A stretch of DNA of 64,000 bases from Lachnospiraceae bacterium (GCA_009911185.1 QXWW01000017.1:1-64000); one strand, 5' to 3'; shown: positions 16,386-24,932, counted from the stretch's first letter. Notes: a model not told the origin generated them from the letters alone. Numbers and translations are program-made.

Positions 16386-16431
16386 ATCCTCAATCATGAA
16401 CAAGGGGATATTGCGCCCTGAAATAGGGATG

Positions 16432-16497
16432 AAAAAAGAGAATCCCACGGAATGTCAGGATTTGAAAAAGCCTGAATTTCAAAGGATTCTCTTTTTC
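16432..16497. terminator. bidirectional terminator-type inverted repeat
   Basis: AAAAAAGAGAATCC (16432-16445) pairs with GGATTCTCTTTTTC (16484-16497). The A- and T-tracts make it usable on both strands. It immediately follows the stop of the minus-strand cysteine-rich gene at 16498. Confidence 0.7.
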
Positions 16498-17385
16498 TTA
16501 AGAATTAGCTACCAAATCGGTATTAACCGCCAGCCCCCGTTTCTGATTATAGCATTGATAGGATTGTCGGCGTGCATTTTTCCGGCAATTGTCACAAAGT
16601 TTGCGGTTGCGCTTCTTATTCTGCAGAAAAAGATTTCCACAGGAGCAGCGTTCGTAGGAAATGCCCCGGCGGCTGTTTACATTGTACAAACCATAATATT
16701 TTTTTTGATAATTCCGGAAATAACCTTCTAATCCATGACAGAAATAACGGATGCAGAAGTTATCCTCGAGCCAGTCCCCGGCATAGACGGTAATCTTCTG
16801 CCTGTTCTGAAATTCATCTAAAGGCTGATAATGTTCGAACAGTTTACGAAAATAGCTCTCCGCAACCACTTGAAAGTCTTCCCAGCTCAGCGACATGGTT
16901 TGGCGTGCACAGGTTTCTTTTATAAGCTGCGCCTGTGTCATGGCATCCTCCAGTGTGCGGGATAATTCCTGCGGCGAAAAAGTCCATGACTGATCGTTTT
17001 TCTGCACAGCGGACAGCCATTGGAAATACAGTTTTTTGGGAAGCATTAGCATCTTGATATAGTCTTTGTTCCTGCAGATTGTCTCGTCAAAATAATGGGT
17101 ATAAATATTGTTGACTTTTTGGCGGATCAAGCTGGCAAAATCCTGTTCCCTGGTTACAGATGGGCAGACGGTCCGGGGCAGGGAAGCGTAGGCGGAAAAG
17201 ATCCGTCCAATTTCAGTGGCAAGCAAATCCGCGCGTATGCGAAACGTCACAGGACGATTGACAATCGTTCTCTGATTGGGATTTTCCCAGATCAGGCGGC
17301 AGAAGGAAGAAAAGATTTCTTCCCGTTCTTCATCCGTTTCAGAAAATTGATAGTCCTCTAAAATTTCATACATGTATAGGTCCAT
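16498..17385 (-). CDS. cysteine-rich partner of the RNA-polymerase-like gene
   Basis: This 295-residue soluble protein begins MDLYMYEILEDYQFSETDE. The first ~240 residues are helical with no recognised domain. The C-terminal ~45 residues carry a basic zinc-binding motif: YERCSCGNLFLQ, then LCDNCRKNARRQ (CxC ... CxxC). From memory this resembles DUF6076-type proteins; not verified. I chose ATG 17383-17385 because AAGGAGG lies 8 bases upstream, rather than the longer frame to 17634 that overlaps the upstream gene. It starts 34 bases after the polymerase-like gene and is surely co-transcribed. The zinc motif could bind nucleic acid. Function unknown. Confidence 0.75.
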   Translation of the reverse strand: MDLYMYEILEDYQFSETDEEREEIFSSFCRLIWENPNQRTIVNRPVTFRIRADLLATEIGRIFSAYASLPRTVCPSVTREQDFASLIRQKVNNIYTHYFDETICRNKDYIKMLMLPKKLYFQWLSAVQKNDQSWTFSPQELSRTLEDAMTQAQLIKETCARQTMSLSWEDFQVVAESYFRKLFEHYQPLDEFQNRQKITVYAGDWLEDNFCIRYFCHGLEGYFRNYQKKYYGLYNVNSRRGISYERCSCGNLFLQNKKRNRKLCDNCRKNARRQSYQCYNQKRGLAVNTDLVANS

Positions 17386-17419
17386 AGAGCATCCTCCTTG
17401 TATTGATTGTGTTGTACTG

Positions 17420-20074
17420 TTAAGAGTAATGATGACGGGTATCTGTATTTGTGCAAAGTATATAATATTTTCCCAGATATTCCATACCCTCTTCTTTTGA
17501 GGAAACCTCCTGAATGGAAAAAGATTCTGTCTGGGGAGAATTTTCCCTGAGATTTTGCAGGATATAATCCCCGAATACGGACCAGGCGAGCAGCTTGCCG
17601 ATGGAGGTGTTGGAATAACAAACCTTGATGACATAATTTGCCAGTTCTTCTTCTGAAACGATATCGCGGAAAACCAGGAGTTTTTGCCGGTAAGCTTCCG
17701 TCAGGAGATGCAATTCTGAAAAATCGTTTTCTGTCCGTTCTTCTGCAAATCTAAAGAACAGCGCTCTTAAAGCGGCGTTGTAATCGTTAACCATATGGCG
17801 CACTTGCCGCAAAAGTCTGCGGTCGGCAAGGGCATATTTGTGATTCAGCAAAATATCACGGTTATCCTCTGCCGTATTGTCCCAAAGAAGACGGTGTTTT
17901 TCCCAGGTACAGATATAGTCGCACAGCTCGTTCATAGGAGAGGGAGAAAAATATACCGGAGAGGGCAGGCGCTGCGACGGGTCAGAAATATTCCTGTTTT
18001 TCTGCTGGAGCTGTTCATAGGACTTCCGTTTTTTGGGATAGTTATAGATCAGAAACCAGGGCAGTTTTTTTAAATGCCAGCGCAGGCCGTTATTTAAATG
18101 CCAGCGGATTCCGGTTTTGATACTGTCAATTTCTTTTCCCTGAATGACGCGCAGAAGCGAGGACATATTCTGAAAATTTTGGGCTGTTTTTTCATCTTTG
18201 GGCAGTTTGTTTTCAATGCTGGTGGCGCAGTTGGTAATCTCACCGATTCGGGAATCACGGGTAGCAATCTCGTAGGAGATAAGATTTTCCAGGGTATAGG
18301 GTTTGCGTTCTGCGGTCGTTTTGTCTGCAATGTCGATGATAATGGGTTTGTTAATGCGGGTGCCGGTAAGCGCGGGGTCGCAGCAGAGGAATACGGCGTC
18401 TCCGTCACAATCCGCGCCGCCTTGCTGGGGCAGGCTCAGGTCATACATATTTATCATGGCGATGTCCTGATCTTTAAAATGAGAAAACCACTGCAGCAGC
18501 GTTTGAGAACGGACCAGGCGCACCTGATTTACCTCCGAGGGATCCATTAACGGGGAGCGGAAGGAGAGAACTTCTCCGTCGGGAAGCGTGGGCGCATAAA
18601 ATTCTCCCGCGCCCAGACAGCCGACAGGCTTTTTTCCGGCCGCAAATTCCAGGTAGCCGATCATATCTCCCACCAGGGTGTGATAGAAGCCGTCGGCGTA
18701 AATTTTTCCCAGTTTAGCGTCGTTGATCCTCTTTTTTAATTTCCGGTACAAAGATTGGCGGATGGCCGGATCTTTTAACATGCGGCGGTTAATCTGTATG
18801 GCCTGCATATACTTGCTGTATGGCGGTGTTATCTGTGGATATCCTAAAAACATCAGGGAATACAGTTCTTCTCCGTTGATGATTTTTTCAAATAGGTCTG
18901 TGGTATATTCTGCCAGCTTTGTAATTTTTCTTTTTGTTTCCGGGGCCAGAATGTCATAGGGGGTTTTCTGTTCCACATGATTTTTGTAGGCGTCATTCCA
19001 TAAATTCAGACATTGCAGATATTGAAAGTTCATTCTGGATTTTAAGGGAAAATCCTTTTTATGATGACTGTATTTGCTGATCCCCAATTTAAAACCGTAT
19101 TTTTTCAGAACAGACAGATAGGTATTAAAGGCTTCTTTACCGTATGCTTCAAAGAACATGGAATGTCCTTTAAACATAGAGATATTCCAGATACAGTCAA
19201 TGTCCTCAAGCCGATGGAAGTTCCCGTAGATATCCTGTATTTGGCTGATTCCCATTTCCTTTAGGATTTCACGGAAAGGAACGTAAACAGAGAATCCCTT
19301 CAGAAAGGGAAGCCGCACCTGATTTCCAACGGCAGTATAATCCAGTCCCAAAGCCTGGCTGGTTTTTTGGGCAAATTCCAGTTCGTGGCAGCCGCAGCCG
19401 TCGAACGGGGATAGAGGAACGTCCTGTTTTCCTTCTGCAACTTCCCGCATGGTGACAGTCCTTCGCTCTCCTGTTTTGGTATCCACGATTTCTTTTTGCT
19501 GATTCACGATATAACGGATATATTGCTCCTTTAAAATTTTCTGATATTCTCCGATAATGATGATTCTTGGCATGTAATCTCTGACGAGCGTGCAGGCGCT
19601 GAATAAGAGGCAGCGCTGGGATTCATATTTGGATATAACGCATTCTTTGACGGGCAGATCCATTTGACTGATCCGGTACAGAGACTCAAAAATATCTTCC
19701 GACACGAATGCGGTAATCCCGTCTTTGCTTTGAGAGGCAGATTTTCCAAAGCGCAGGAAGCGTTTGTTATTATAAGAAAATCCATGTGTCAGAATATGCT
19801 TTAATGCTTCGGAGGTTTTGGGAGATTTTTTGGCAGTAACCAATATCAGTTCCGGAATATGCGTTTGCTCACTTCCGCGCAGACGCCGGATCTGGTCAAA
19901 CAGCAGGGAATCGCCCTGGGCAACCAGGTATTCCGCTTCCTGTTCCGGGGACAGGAAGACCTGGTAGTTTGATTCCATGAGTATTTGCACAGGAAGTTTT
20001 ACCAGGGTGAACTGGTGATTGTTATTGATTTCATCAGATGTCTGAAATTGAGATAATGATGCAGTTTCTTTCAT
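17420..20074 (-). CDS. eukaryotic-type RNA polymerase-fold protein (QDE-1/YonO superfamily)
   Basis: This 884-residue protein matches the single-chain double-psi-barrel RNA polymerase superfamily (eukaryotic RdRPs such as QDE-1; phage SPbeta YonO). The motifs appear in the expected order: RFGKSASQSKDG (~108-119), ISKYESQRCLLFSA, QVRLPFLKGFSVYVPF, GEVLSFRSPLMDP, and the metal-binding GADCDGDAVFLCCD, with the three aspartates at residues ~555, 557 and 559. All catalytic Asp are present, so activity is plausible. It has no signal or membrane segment. AAAGGAGAT precedes its ATG. It leads a two-gene operon from a consensus promoter flanked by repeated 12-mers. Whether it uses RNA or DNA templates is unknown. 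Confidence 0.75.
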   Translation of the reverse strand: MKETASLSQFQTSDEINNNHQFTLVKLPVQILMESNYQVFLSPEQEAEYLVAQGDSLLFDQIRRLRGSEQTHIPELILVTAKKSPKTSEALKHILTHGFSYNNKRFLRFGKSASQSKDGITAFVSEDIFESLYRISQMDLPVKECVISKYESQRCLLFSACTLVRDYMPRIIIIGEYQKILKEQYIRYIVNQQKEIVDTKTGERRTVTMREVAEGKQDVPLSPFDGCGCHELEFAQKTSQALGLDYTAVGNQVRLPFLKGFSVYVPFREILKEMGISQIQDIYGNFHRLEDIDCIWNISMFKGHSMFFEAYGKEAFNTYLSVLKKYGFKLGISKYSHHKKDFPLKSRMNFQYLQCLNLWNDAYKNHVEQKTPYDILAPETKRKITKLAEYTTDLFEKIINGEELYSLMFLGYPQITPPYSKYMQAIQINRRMLKDPAIRQSLYRKLKKRINDAKLGKIYADGFYHTLVGDMIGYLEFAAGKKPVGCLGAGEFYAPTLPDGEVLSFRSPLMDPSEVNQVRLVRSQTLLQWFSHFKDQDIAMINMYDLSLPQQGGADCDGDAVFLCCDPALTGTRINKPIIIDIADKTTAERKPYTLENLISYEIATRDSRIGEITNCATSIENKLPKDEKTAQNFQNMSSLLRVIQGKEIDSIKTGIRWHLNNGLRWHLKKLPWFLIYNYPKKRKSYEQLQQKNRNISDPSQRLPSPVYFSPSPMNELCDYICTWEKHRLLWDNTAEDNRDILLNHKYALADRRLLRQVRHMVNDYNAALRALFFRFAEERTENDFSELHLLTEAYRQKLLVFRDIVSEEELANYVIKVCYSNTSIGKLLAWSVFGDYILQNLRENSPQTESFSIQEVSSKEEGMEYLGKYYILCTNTDTRHHYS

Positions 20075-20153
20075 AGTATGTATCTCCTTTATTTGAATGT
20101 TTGAAGTTTGCAGAACATAAACATTTCCTTTACAGAAGGAGATTACAGTATGA

Positions 20154-20167
20154 TTTTAAATGCATTA
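20154..20167 (+). promoter_or_regulatory. operator-like 12-mer, site 1
   Basis: TTTTAAATGCATTA. It is identical over 14 bases to site 2 and lies a few bases downstream of the minus-strand -10 element, where it would overlap the transcription start of the polymerase-like operon. Confidence 0.65.
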
Positions 20168-20176
20168 CTTAAAATG

Positions 20177-20205
20177 AGCATATCACGTATGGAAAAAAAT
20201 GTCAA
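20177..20205 (-). promoter_or_regulatory. promoter of the polymerase-like operon
   Basis: On the minus strand TTGACA (20205-20200) is followed after 17 bases by TATGCT (20182-20177). It lies between operator-like sites 1 and 2, about 100 bases before the start codon. Confidence 0.75.
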
Positions 20206-20208
20206 TAG

Positions 20209-20222
20209 TTTTAAATGCATTA
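20209..20222 (+). promoter_or_regulatory. operator-like 12-mer, site 2
   Basis: TTTTAAATGCATTA. It ends 3 bases from the minus-strand -35 and 11 bases from the plus-strand -35, between the two divergent promoters. Confidence 0.65.
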
Positions 20223-20233
20223 GTATATAGGCG

Positions 20234-20262
20234 TTGACTTTCCTAAAAACCTGTGCTACAGT
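20234..20262 (+). promoter_or_regulatory. promoter of the recombinase-like gene
   Basis: TTGACT (20234-20239) and TACAGT (20257-20262) are 17 bases apart. The predicted transcript starts near 20269, so the in-frame TTG at 20265 cannot be the gene start. Confidence 0.7.
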
Positions 20263-20275
20263 GATTGGTAAAGAG

Positions 20276-20290
20276 TGATGCATTTAAAAC
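20276..20290 (-). promoter_or_regulatory. operator-like 12-mer, site 3 (inverted)
   Basis: The reverse complement reads GTTTTAAATGCATCA and shares GTTTTAAATGCAT with site 2. It lies just after the predicted transcription start of the recombinase-like gene. Confidence 0.65.
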
Positions 20291-20312
20291 GGCGGGCGGA
20301 AAGAGGTATTTC

Positions 20313-21269
20313 ATGGAAGCATTAATGCGGCTGGAGGAGTTTCAGGCAGTATCCCCAGACTGCCAGAAGATCGGGGCTTATATTCGAAGGCAGGAGCCTT
20401 TTCGTTATGAAGACGCATACGGCAGAGGGTTTGTTCATTATACAGATGAAGACCTTATGGATTTGTTTATCTGTAAATTCAGGCATTACAAGCCTTCGGT
20501 CATGTCTGTGGTGTTTGGAAAGTACAGGAGATTTTATGACTGGTGCGTGGAAAAGAAATATATTATGTCCAATCCTTTTGAACATTCTAAATATCTCAGT
20601 TATGAGTATTTGGTGAGGATGGCTGCGGCAAATGGAAACGTGCCGTATTATTCCAGAGAGTATGTGGTTGGTCTTTGCCAGGAGCAGACCGGGGACGAGG
20701 CTTATTATAAAGCGATGGCGTTATCGCTGTTTGAAGGGGTGAAGTCATATTCACAGCTTGCAAGGCTGACTTGGAAGGATGTGGATACAGGATCGGGGAC
20801 GGTTGCGATTGGAGGCCGTCAGATAAAGATTTCAGACGAGTTGCAAGAGGCGTACGAAGAGCTCAGAAAACGCGAGTATTTTCAGGCGGGAGAGAGAAGA
20901 CAGGCATTGGATAAAGCGAGCGGTGCGCTGATTCCCCCCCTGATTCGCTTTGGACAGCAAAAATCTCTGAGCAGCGGCAATTACCGTTATCTGTCCAACG
21001 CTATATCCAGGAAGATGGCGGCGCTGGGGCTGTCTGCTTCCGGTCTGTATGAGTCCGGGATTATGCACCGGCTTTTGCAGCAGTTTGGAAAAAATGAGAT
21101 TCTCGAATATCTTGTCCCGGATCAGCCATTGGAAAAAAGCGTCATGAGCCGCAAGAACCGGGAGTTGGAAGCATTTTTCCGGGATAATGCCATTTCCTTG
21201 TCGGGAAGGGATTTCTCTTTCGATTTCAAGGGTTACGGCTTGATTTTAAAATTTGGAGGCATTTCTTAA
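20313..21269 (+). CDS. tyrosine-recombinase-like protein lacking obvious catalytic arginines
   Basis: This 318-residue protein has a SAM-like N-terminal core-binding region (residues ~15-110, with SVVFGKYRRFYDWCVEKKYI) and a region laid out like an integrase catalytic domain. LSLFEGVKSYSQLARLTWKDVD aligns with the usual LyTGLRisELlaLrWsDid, but the Arg is Lys. LYESGIMHRL replaces the usual LRxSGIxHxL, with Glu for Arg. It may therefore bind DNA without recombining it. ATG 20313 is preceded by AAAGAGG. It is divergent from the polymerase-like operon across three operator-like 12-mers. Autoregulation or control of that operon is inferred. Confidence 0.65.
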   Translation: MEALMRLEEFQAVSPDCQKIGAYIRRQEPFRYEDAYGRGFVHYTDEDLMDLFICKFRHYKPSVMSVVFGKYRRFYDWCVEKKYIMSNPFEHSKYLSYEYLVRMAAANGNVPYYSREYVVGLCQEQTGDEAYYKAMALSLFEGVKSYSQLARLTWKDVDTGSGTVAIGGRQIKISDELQEAYEELRKREYFQAGERRQALDKASGALIPPLIRFGQQKSLSSGNYRYLSNAISRKMAALGLSASGLYESGIMHRLLQQFGKNEILEYLVPDQPLEKSVMSRKNRELEAFFRDNAISLSGRDFSFDFKGYGLILKFGGIS

Positions 21270-21277
21270 AAAAGAGA

Positions 21278-21306
21278 TTGACAAACAAACGTTCACAATA
21301 TATAAT
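21278..21306 (+). promoter_or_regulatory. consensus promoter of the SOS-type gene
   Basis: TTGACA (21278-21283), 17-base spacer, TATAAT (21301-21306): a perfect sigma-A promoter. The spacer contains a near LexA box (AAAC-AAAC-GTTC, 21283-21294). Confidence 0.85.
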
Positions 21307-21318
21307 AGCATTATAGCA

Positions 21319-21330
21319 GAACAGACGTTC
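21319..21330. promoter_or_regulatory. LexA (DinR) box
   Basis: GAAC-AGAC-GTTC fits the Gram-positive SOS box GAAC-N4-GTTC exactly. It lies about 12 bases after the -10, a repressing position. Together with the near-box in the promoter spacer it suggests strong LexA control. Confidence 0.75.
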
Positions 21331-21349
21331 CTTTAAGGAGGAGAGTATT

Positions 21350-21691
21350 GTGGAGTTTGAAGCAATTATTTTAGAACATATGGGGAAGGATATCTATATC
21401 GGTATCGAGGTGCCTAAGGAGCACAGGCGGCAGGAGGCGGTATTTCAGAACTACCGGGTATTGTCGCCCCAGGGCCGGGAGTACCGGGGAAGCGGGGCAG
21501 CCATTGTCTGTTCTCTGGAAACCAGGAAGGAAGTCTTGCATCTGGAATTAAAGGCTAGGATTGAGCGTAAGGCATGCCTTTTTGACATGATTGATATTGA
21601 AGCCAGGTATAAGAAGTATTTTTATCATATTTATATCACGAATTGTATCAATGTCAGTAACAGCCGCCGGTTCGTACGACAGCAGAAGTAA
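21350..21691 (+). CDS. SOS-controlled small protein, unknown function
   Basis: This 113-residue protein starts at GTG 21350 behind AAGGAGGAGAG. The first ~80 residues look alpha/beta (EFEAIILEHMGKDIYIGIEV, later EVLHLELKARIERK). The C-terminus is basic (NSRRFVRQQK). No domain, signal or membrane segment is recognised. The perfect promoter and LexA box make it a DNA-damage-inducible gene. It follows the recombinase-like gene by 80 bases on the same strand but has its own promoter. It may belong to a mobile-type module with its neighbours, or be an independent SOS gene. Confidence 0.65.
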   Translation: MEFEAIILEHMGKDIYIGIEVPKEHRRQEAVFQNYRVLSPQGREYRGSGAAIVCSLETRKEVLHLELKARIERKACLFDMIDIEARYKKYFYHIYITNCINVSNSRRFVRQQK

Positions 21692-21699
21692 ACAAGTGA

Positions 21700-21728
21700 T
21701 TTACAGATTTTATGGGATATGCTATGAT
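21700..21728 (+). promoter_or_regulatory. promoter of the 36-residue peptide gene
   Basis: TTTACA (21700-21705), 17-base spacer, TATGAT (21723-21728), about 90 bases before ATG 21817. Confidence 0.55.
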
Positions 21729-21816
21729 AGTTACGAGAAAATAATTGGAAGATGGCGGCGTTGCAGAAGACTGTTTCAACGGCGCTGACTGAGAAACAGG
21801 AAGTGAGAGGAAAGCT

Positions 21817-21927
21817 ATGTTAGTTTTTATAATTGGCGGAGTGGTTCTGGTTGCTGTGATTATTGCCGTGGTAGCATCCGTGGCTGGGGCAGTAGCCGGG
21901 GTGACAGACGAAGAAAATGAGGAATAG
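21817..21927 (+). CDS. 36-residue single-pass membrane peptide
   Basis: ATG 21817 follows GAGAGGA by about 7 bases. The peptide is a continuous Val/Ile/Ala/Gly-rich hydrophobic helix (~28 residues) with an acidic tail TDEENEE. It has its own promoter-like sequence. It resembles type-I-toxin-like or small regulatory membrane peptides in size, but lacks the usual charged N-terminus and no antisense RNA promoter was identified. Function unknown. Confidence 0.6.
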   Translation: MLVFIIGGVVLVAVIIAVVASVAGAVAGVTDEENEE

Positions 21928-22021
21928 AGAAGGCCGGTGATGCCTGGATTTGTGTACTGCAGGAGTTGAAAGTCAAAAAATCCCGGATATGCGGAGCCGT
22001 AGTGAGAACCTGCAGAAAGCG

Positions 22022-22180
22022 GGAGTTGGAAGTCGGAAGTTTGATGCCGGAAGTGTAAGGGTCACAGTTGAAACTGGCAGAAGTCTGGAGTGGAAGTCGG
22101 AAGTTTGATGCCGGAAAACCCGGATATAATAAGAAGCCGCAGCGAAAACCCGGAGGAAACGGGAAGTTTGAAGCCAGGAG
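22022..22180 (+). repeat. purine-rich direct repeats upstream of the DUF512 gene
   Basis: The block GGAAGTCGGAAGTTTGATGC recurs at about 22028 and 22093, with a looser third version (GGGAAGTTTGAAGCC) near 22161. The repeats fall in the region upstream of the chosen DUF512 start and inflate the longer open frame there. Confidence 0.65.
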
Positions 22181-22221
22181 TTAAGTGTCTTCCTGCAATA
22201 CACAGAAATGGAGCGTTTGTT

Positions 22222-23586
22222 TTGAAAGAACATGTGATAGACAGGATTCTGCCGGGCAGCATTGCAGAAGAATTGGAAGTAGAGCCGGGGGATGTGCTGC
22301 TGTCAGTAAATGGACATGAGATTGAGGATGTTTTTGATTATCACTTTTATACCAATGAAGAATATCTGACAGCAGTTGTTCGTAAGCGCAACGGAGAGGA
22401 ATGGGAACTGGATATTGAGAAGGAGTATGAGGAGGATCTGGGGATAGAGTTTGAAAATGGGCTGATGGATGATTATAAGTCCTGTCATAACAAATGCATT
22501 TTCTGTTTTATTGACCAGATGCCGGAGGGAATGCGTGACACCCTGTATTTTAAGGACGATGATTCCAGGCTTTCTTTTTTACAGGGGAATTATGTGACCC
22601 TTACGAATATGAAGGATCATGATTTGGAGCGGATCATTGCTTATAAACTGGGACCTATCAATGTATCGGTGCAGACGACCAATCCGGAACTGCGCTGCCG
22701 GATGCTGAACAATCGTTTTGCCGGGGAGGCGCTGCAGAAGCTGGAACGTCTTTATGAAGCCCGGATTCCTATGAACGGGCAGATTGTGCTTTGCAAGGGC
22801 GTCAACGACGGGAAAGAACTGGAACGGAGTATTACGGATCTTATGCGCTATATGCCGGTAATGGAAAGTGTGTCTGTGGTACCGGTGGGTTTAAGCCGTT
22901 TTCGCGAAGGTTTATTTCCGTTAGAACCGTTTACCAAAGCACAGGCCAGAGAAGTCCTTGACATGATTCATCATTTCCAGATGCTTTGTATGGAAGCGTG
23001 CGGCTTACATTTTGTCCATGCCAGTGATGAATGGTATTTGCTGGCGGAACGGGATCTGCCAGCAGAAGAATGCTATGACGGCTATCCGCAATTGGAAAAT
23101 GGCGTTGGAATGCTGAGGCTTTTAAAAACAGAGTTTGATGAGAGCCTGCAGGAAGCGGTAATTTGCAGAGAACAGGGCGGCAGCCTGCAATCACGCTATA
23201 ATATGGAAGAAATGCCTTCAGATTATCGGCTTACCATTGCTACAGGCTGTTTGGCTGCCCCGGTAATACAGGAGCTTACGCAGAAATTTATGAGAAGTTT
23301 TCCCAAGGTGCGTGTAGAGGTTATCCCAATTGTTAATCATTTTTTTGGAGAACAGATTACGGTTTCAGGTCTTTTGACAGGACGTGATTTAATGGAGCAG
23401 TTGAAGAACAGAGAGCTGGGGAACCGGCTGCTTTTGCCCTGTAACCTTCTGCGCAGCGGGGAGGAAGTGTTTCTGGACGATGTGACACTTTCCCAGTTGG
23501 AAGATACTTTACAGGTGAAGATAGATATTGTAAAATCAGGCGGACAGGATCTGGTATCCTGTCTTTTAAAAGATTTTGACGAATGA
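22222..23586 (+). CDS. DUF512 PDZ/radical-SAM-like protein
   Basis: This is a 454-residue protein of the clostridial DUF512 family, whose gene typically lies just upstream of der. An N-terminal PDZ-like domain (LKEHVIDRILPGSIAEELEVEPGDVLLSVNG) is followed by the radical-SAM-type cluster motif SCHNKCIFCFIDQMP (CxxxCxxC) and a C-terminal DUF512 domain with TIATGCLAAP. I chose TTG 22222, with GGAG 8 bases upstream, because the family starts about there. The longer frame from 22090 would add 44 residues coming from low-complexity repeats. The reaction is unknown. Confidence 0.85.
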   Translation: MKEHVIDRILPGSIAEELEVEPGDVLLSVNGHEIEDVFDYHFYTNEEYLTAVVRKRNGEEWELDIEKEYEEDLGIEFENGLMDDYKSCHNKCIFCFIDQMPEGMRDTLYFKDDDSRLSFLQGNYVTLTNMKDHDLERIIAYKLGPINVSVQTTNPELRCRMLNNRFAGEALQKLERLYEARIPMNGQIVLCKGVNDGKELERSITDLMRYMPVMESVSVVPVGLSRFREGLFPLEPFTKAQAREVLDMIHHFQMLCMEACGLHFVHASDEWYLLAERDLPAEECYDGYPQLENGVGMLRLLKTEFDESLQEAVICREQGGSLQSRYNMEEMPSDYRLTIATGCLAAPVIQELTQKFMRSFPKVRVEVIPIVNHFFGEQITVSGLLTGRDLMEQLKNRELGNRLLLPCNLLRSGEEVFLDDVTLSQLEDTLQVKIDIVKSGGQDLVSCLLKDFDE

Positions 23587-23609
23587 GAGCGTAGAATAGG
23601 AGATTTAGA

Positions 23610-24932
23610 ATGAGTAAACCGGTAGTTGCAATTGTAGGGCGCCCGAATGTAGGGAAATCCACCTTATTTAATGCATTGGCAGGAGAGCGTATTTCGATTG
23701 TGCAGGATACGCCCGGGGTGACAAGAGACAGAATTTATACGGACGTGGAATGGCTGAATATGGTGTTTACCCTGATTGATACTGGCGGCATAGAACCAGA
23801 GAGCAGCGACATTATTCTGTCCCAGATGCGGGAACAGGCGCAGATTGCCATTGATACGGCGGACGTGATCATTTTTATTACAGACGTCAGGCAGGGGCTG
23901 GTCGACGCGGATTCAAAGGTTGCCGACATGCTGCGCCGTTCCCGGAAACCGGTAGTGCTGGTAGTAAATAAAGTGGACAGTTTTGACAAATTTCTGCCGG
24001 ACGTGTATGAATTTTACAATTTGGGGATTGGCGATCCGGTTCCGGTTTCGGCTGCTTCCAAGCTGGGGATTGGCGATATGTTGGACGAGGTGGCAAAACA
24101 TTTCCCGGAAAATCTGGAAGAGGAATCGGAGGATGACAGGCCCAGAGTGGCGATTGTAGGGAAACCCAATGTAGGGAAATCTTCTCTGATTAATCGCTTG
24201 GTGGGAGAAGAACGCGTCATTGTATCAGACATTGCCGGAACGACCAGGGACGCGATTGATACGGAAATTATCTGGAATGGCAGGGAATATATCTTTATTG
24301 ACACAGCAGGGCTTCGCCGTAAGAATAAGATTAAAGAGGAACTGGAACGGTTCAGTATTATCCGCGCTGTGACGGCTGTGGAGCGCGCGGACGTGGTGAT
24401 AATTATGATTGACGCCACAGAGGGCGTTACGGAGCAGGATGCCAAGATTGCGGGCATCGCCCATGACAGAGGCAAGGGGATTATTATTGCGGTCAATAAA
24501 TGGGATGCCATTGAAAAGGATGATAAGACGGTTTACCGGTATACAGAGCGGATTCGTGAGATTTTAAGTTTTATGCCGTATGCAGAAATTATGTTTATTT
24601 CTGCAAAGACCGGACAGCGTACTCAGAAATTATTTGACAGGATTGATATTGTGCTGGAAAATAATGCCATGCGTGTGGCAACGGGCGTCCTCAATGAGAT
24701 TATGTCAGAGGCAGTGGCTATGCAGCAGCCTCCTTCTGATAAAGGCAAACGTCTGAAGTTGTATTATATTACCCAGGTGGCAGTGAAACCACCCACCTTT
24801 GTGATTTTTGTCAACGATAAGGAGCTGATGCATTTTTCTTATACCAGGTATCTGGAGAACCGCATCCGTGATGCATTTGGTTTCCAGGGAACGTCATTAA
24901 AGTTTGTTATACGGGAAAGGAAGGAGAAATGA
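23610..24932 (+). CDS. der: ribosome-assembly GTPase Der (EngA)
   Basis: This 440-residue protein has two tandem GTPase domains: GRPNVGKST near residue 10 with DTPG and NKVD motifs, and GKPNVGKSS near 184 with DTAG and NKWD. A C-terminal KH-like domain ends FVIRERK. It acts in 50S subunit maturation. It starts 23 bases after the DUF512 gene, and its stop overlaps the plsY start (ATGA at 24929), so der-plsY-gpsA form one operon. Confidence 0.97.
   Translation: MSKPVVAIVGRPNVGKSTLFNALAGERISIVQDTPGVTRDRIYTDVEWLNMVFTLIDTGGIEPESSDIILSQMREQAQIAIDTADVIIFITDVRQGLVDADSKVADMLRRSRKPVVLVVNKVDSFDKFLPDVYEFYNLGIGDPVPVSAASKLGIGDMLDEVAKHFPENLEEESEDDRPRVAIVGKPNVGKSSLINRLVGEERVIVSDIAGTTRDAIDTEIIWNGREYIFIDTAGLRRKNKIKEELERFSIIRAVTAVERADVVIIMIDATEGVTEQDAKIAGIAHDRGKGIIIAVNKWDAIEKDDKTVYRYTERIREILSFMPYAEIMFISAKTGQRTQKLFDRIDIVLENNAMRVATGVLNEIMSEAVAMQQPPSDKGKRLKLYYITQVAVKPPTFVIFVNDKELMHFSYTRYLENRIRDAFGFQGTSLKFVIRERKEK

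Noticed and set aside
16158-16448. 96-residue minus-strand ORF
   Set aside because: It lies opposite the transposase remnant and has no ribosome binding site; the plus-strand frame has the recognisable motifs.
22090-22221. 44-residue N-terminal extension of the DUF512 protein
   Set aside because: It is encoded by purine-rich direct repeats and has no ribosome binding site; the family normally begins near the TTG at 22222.
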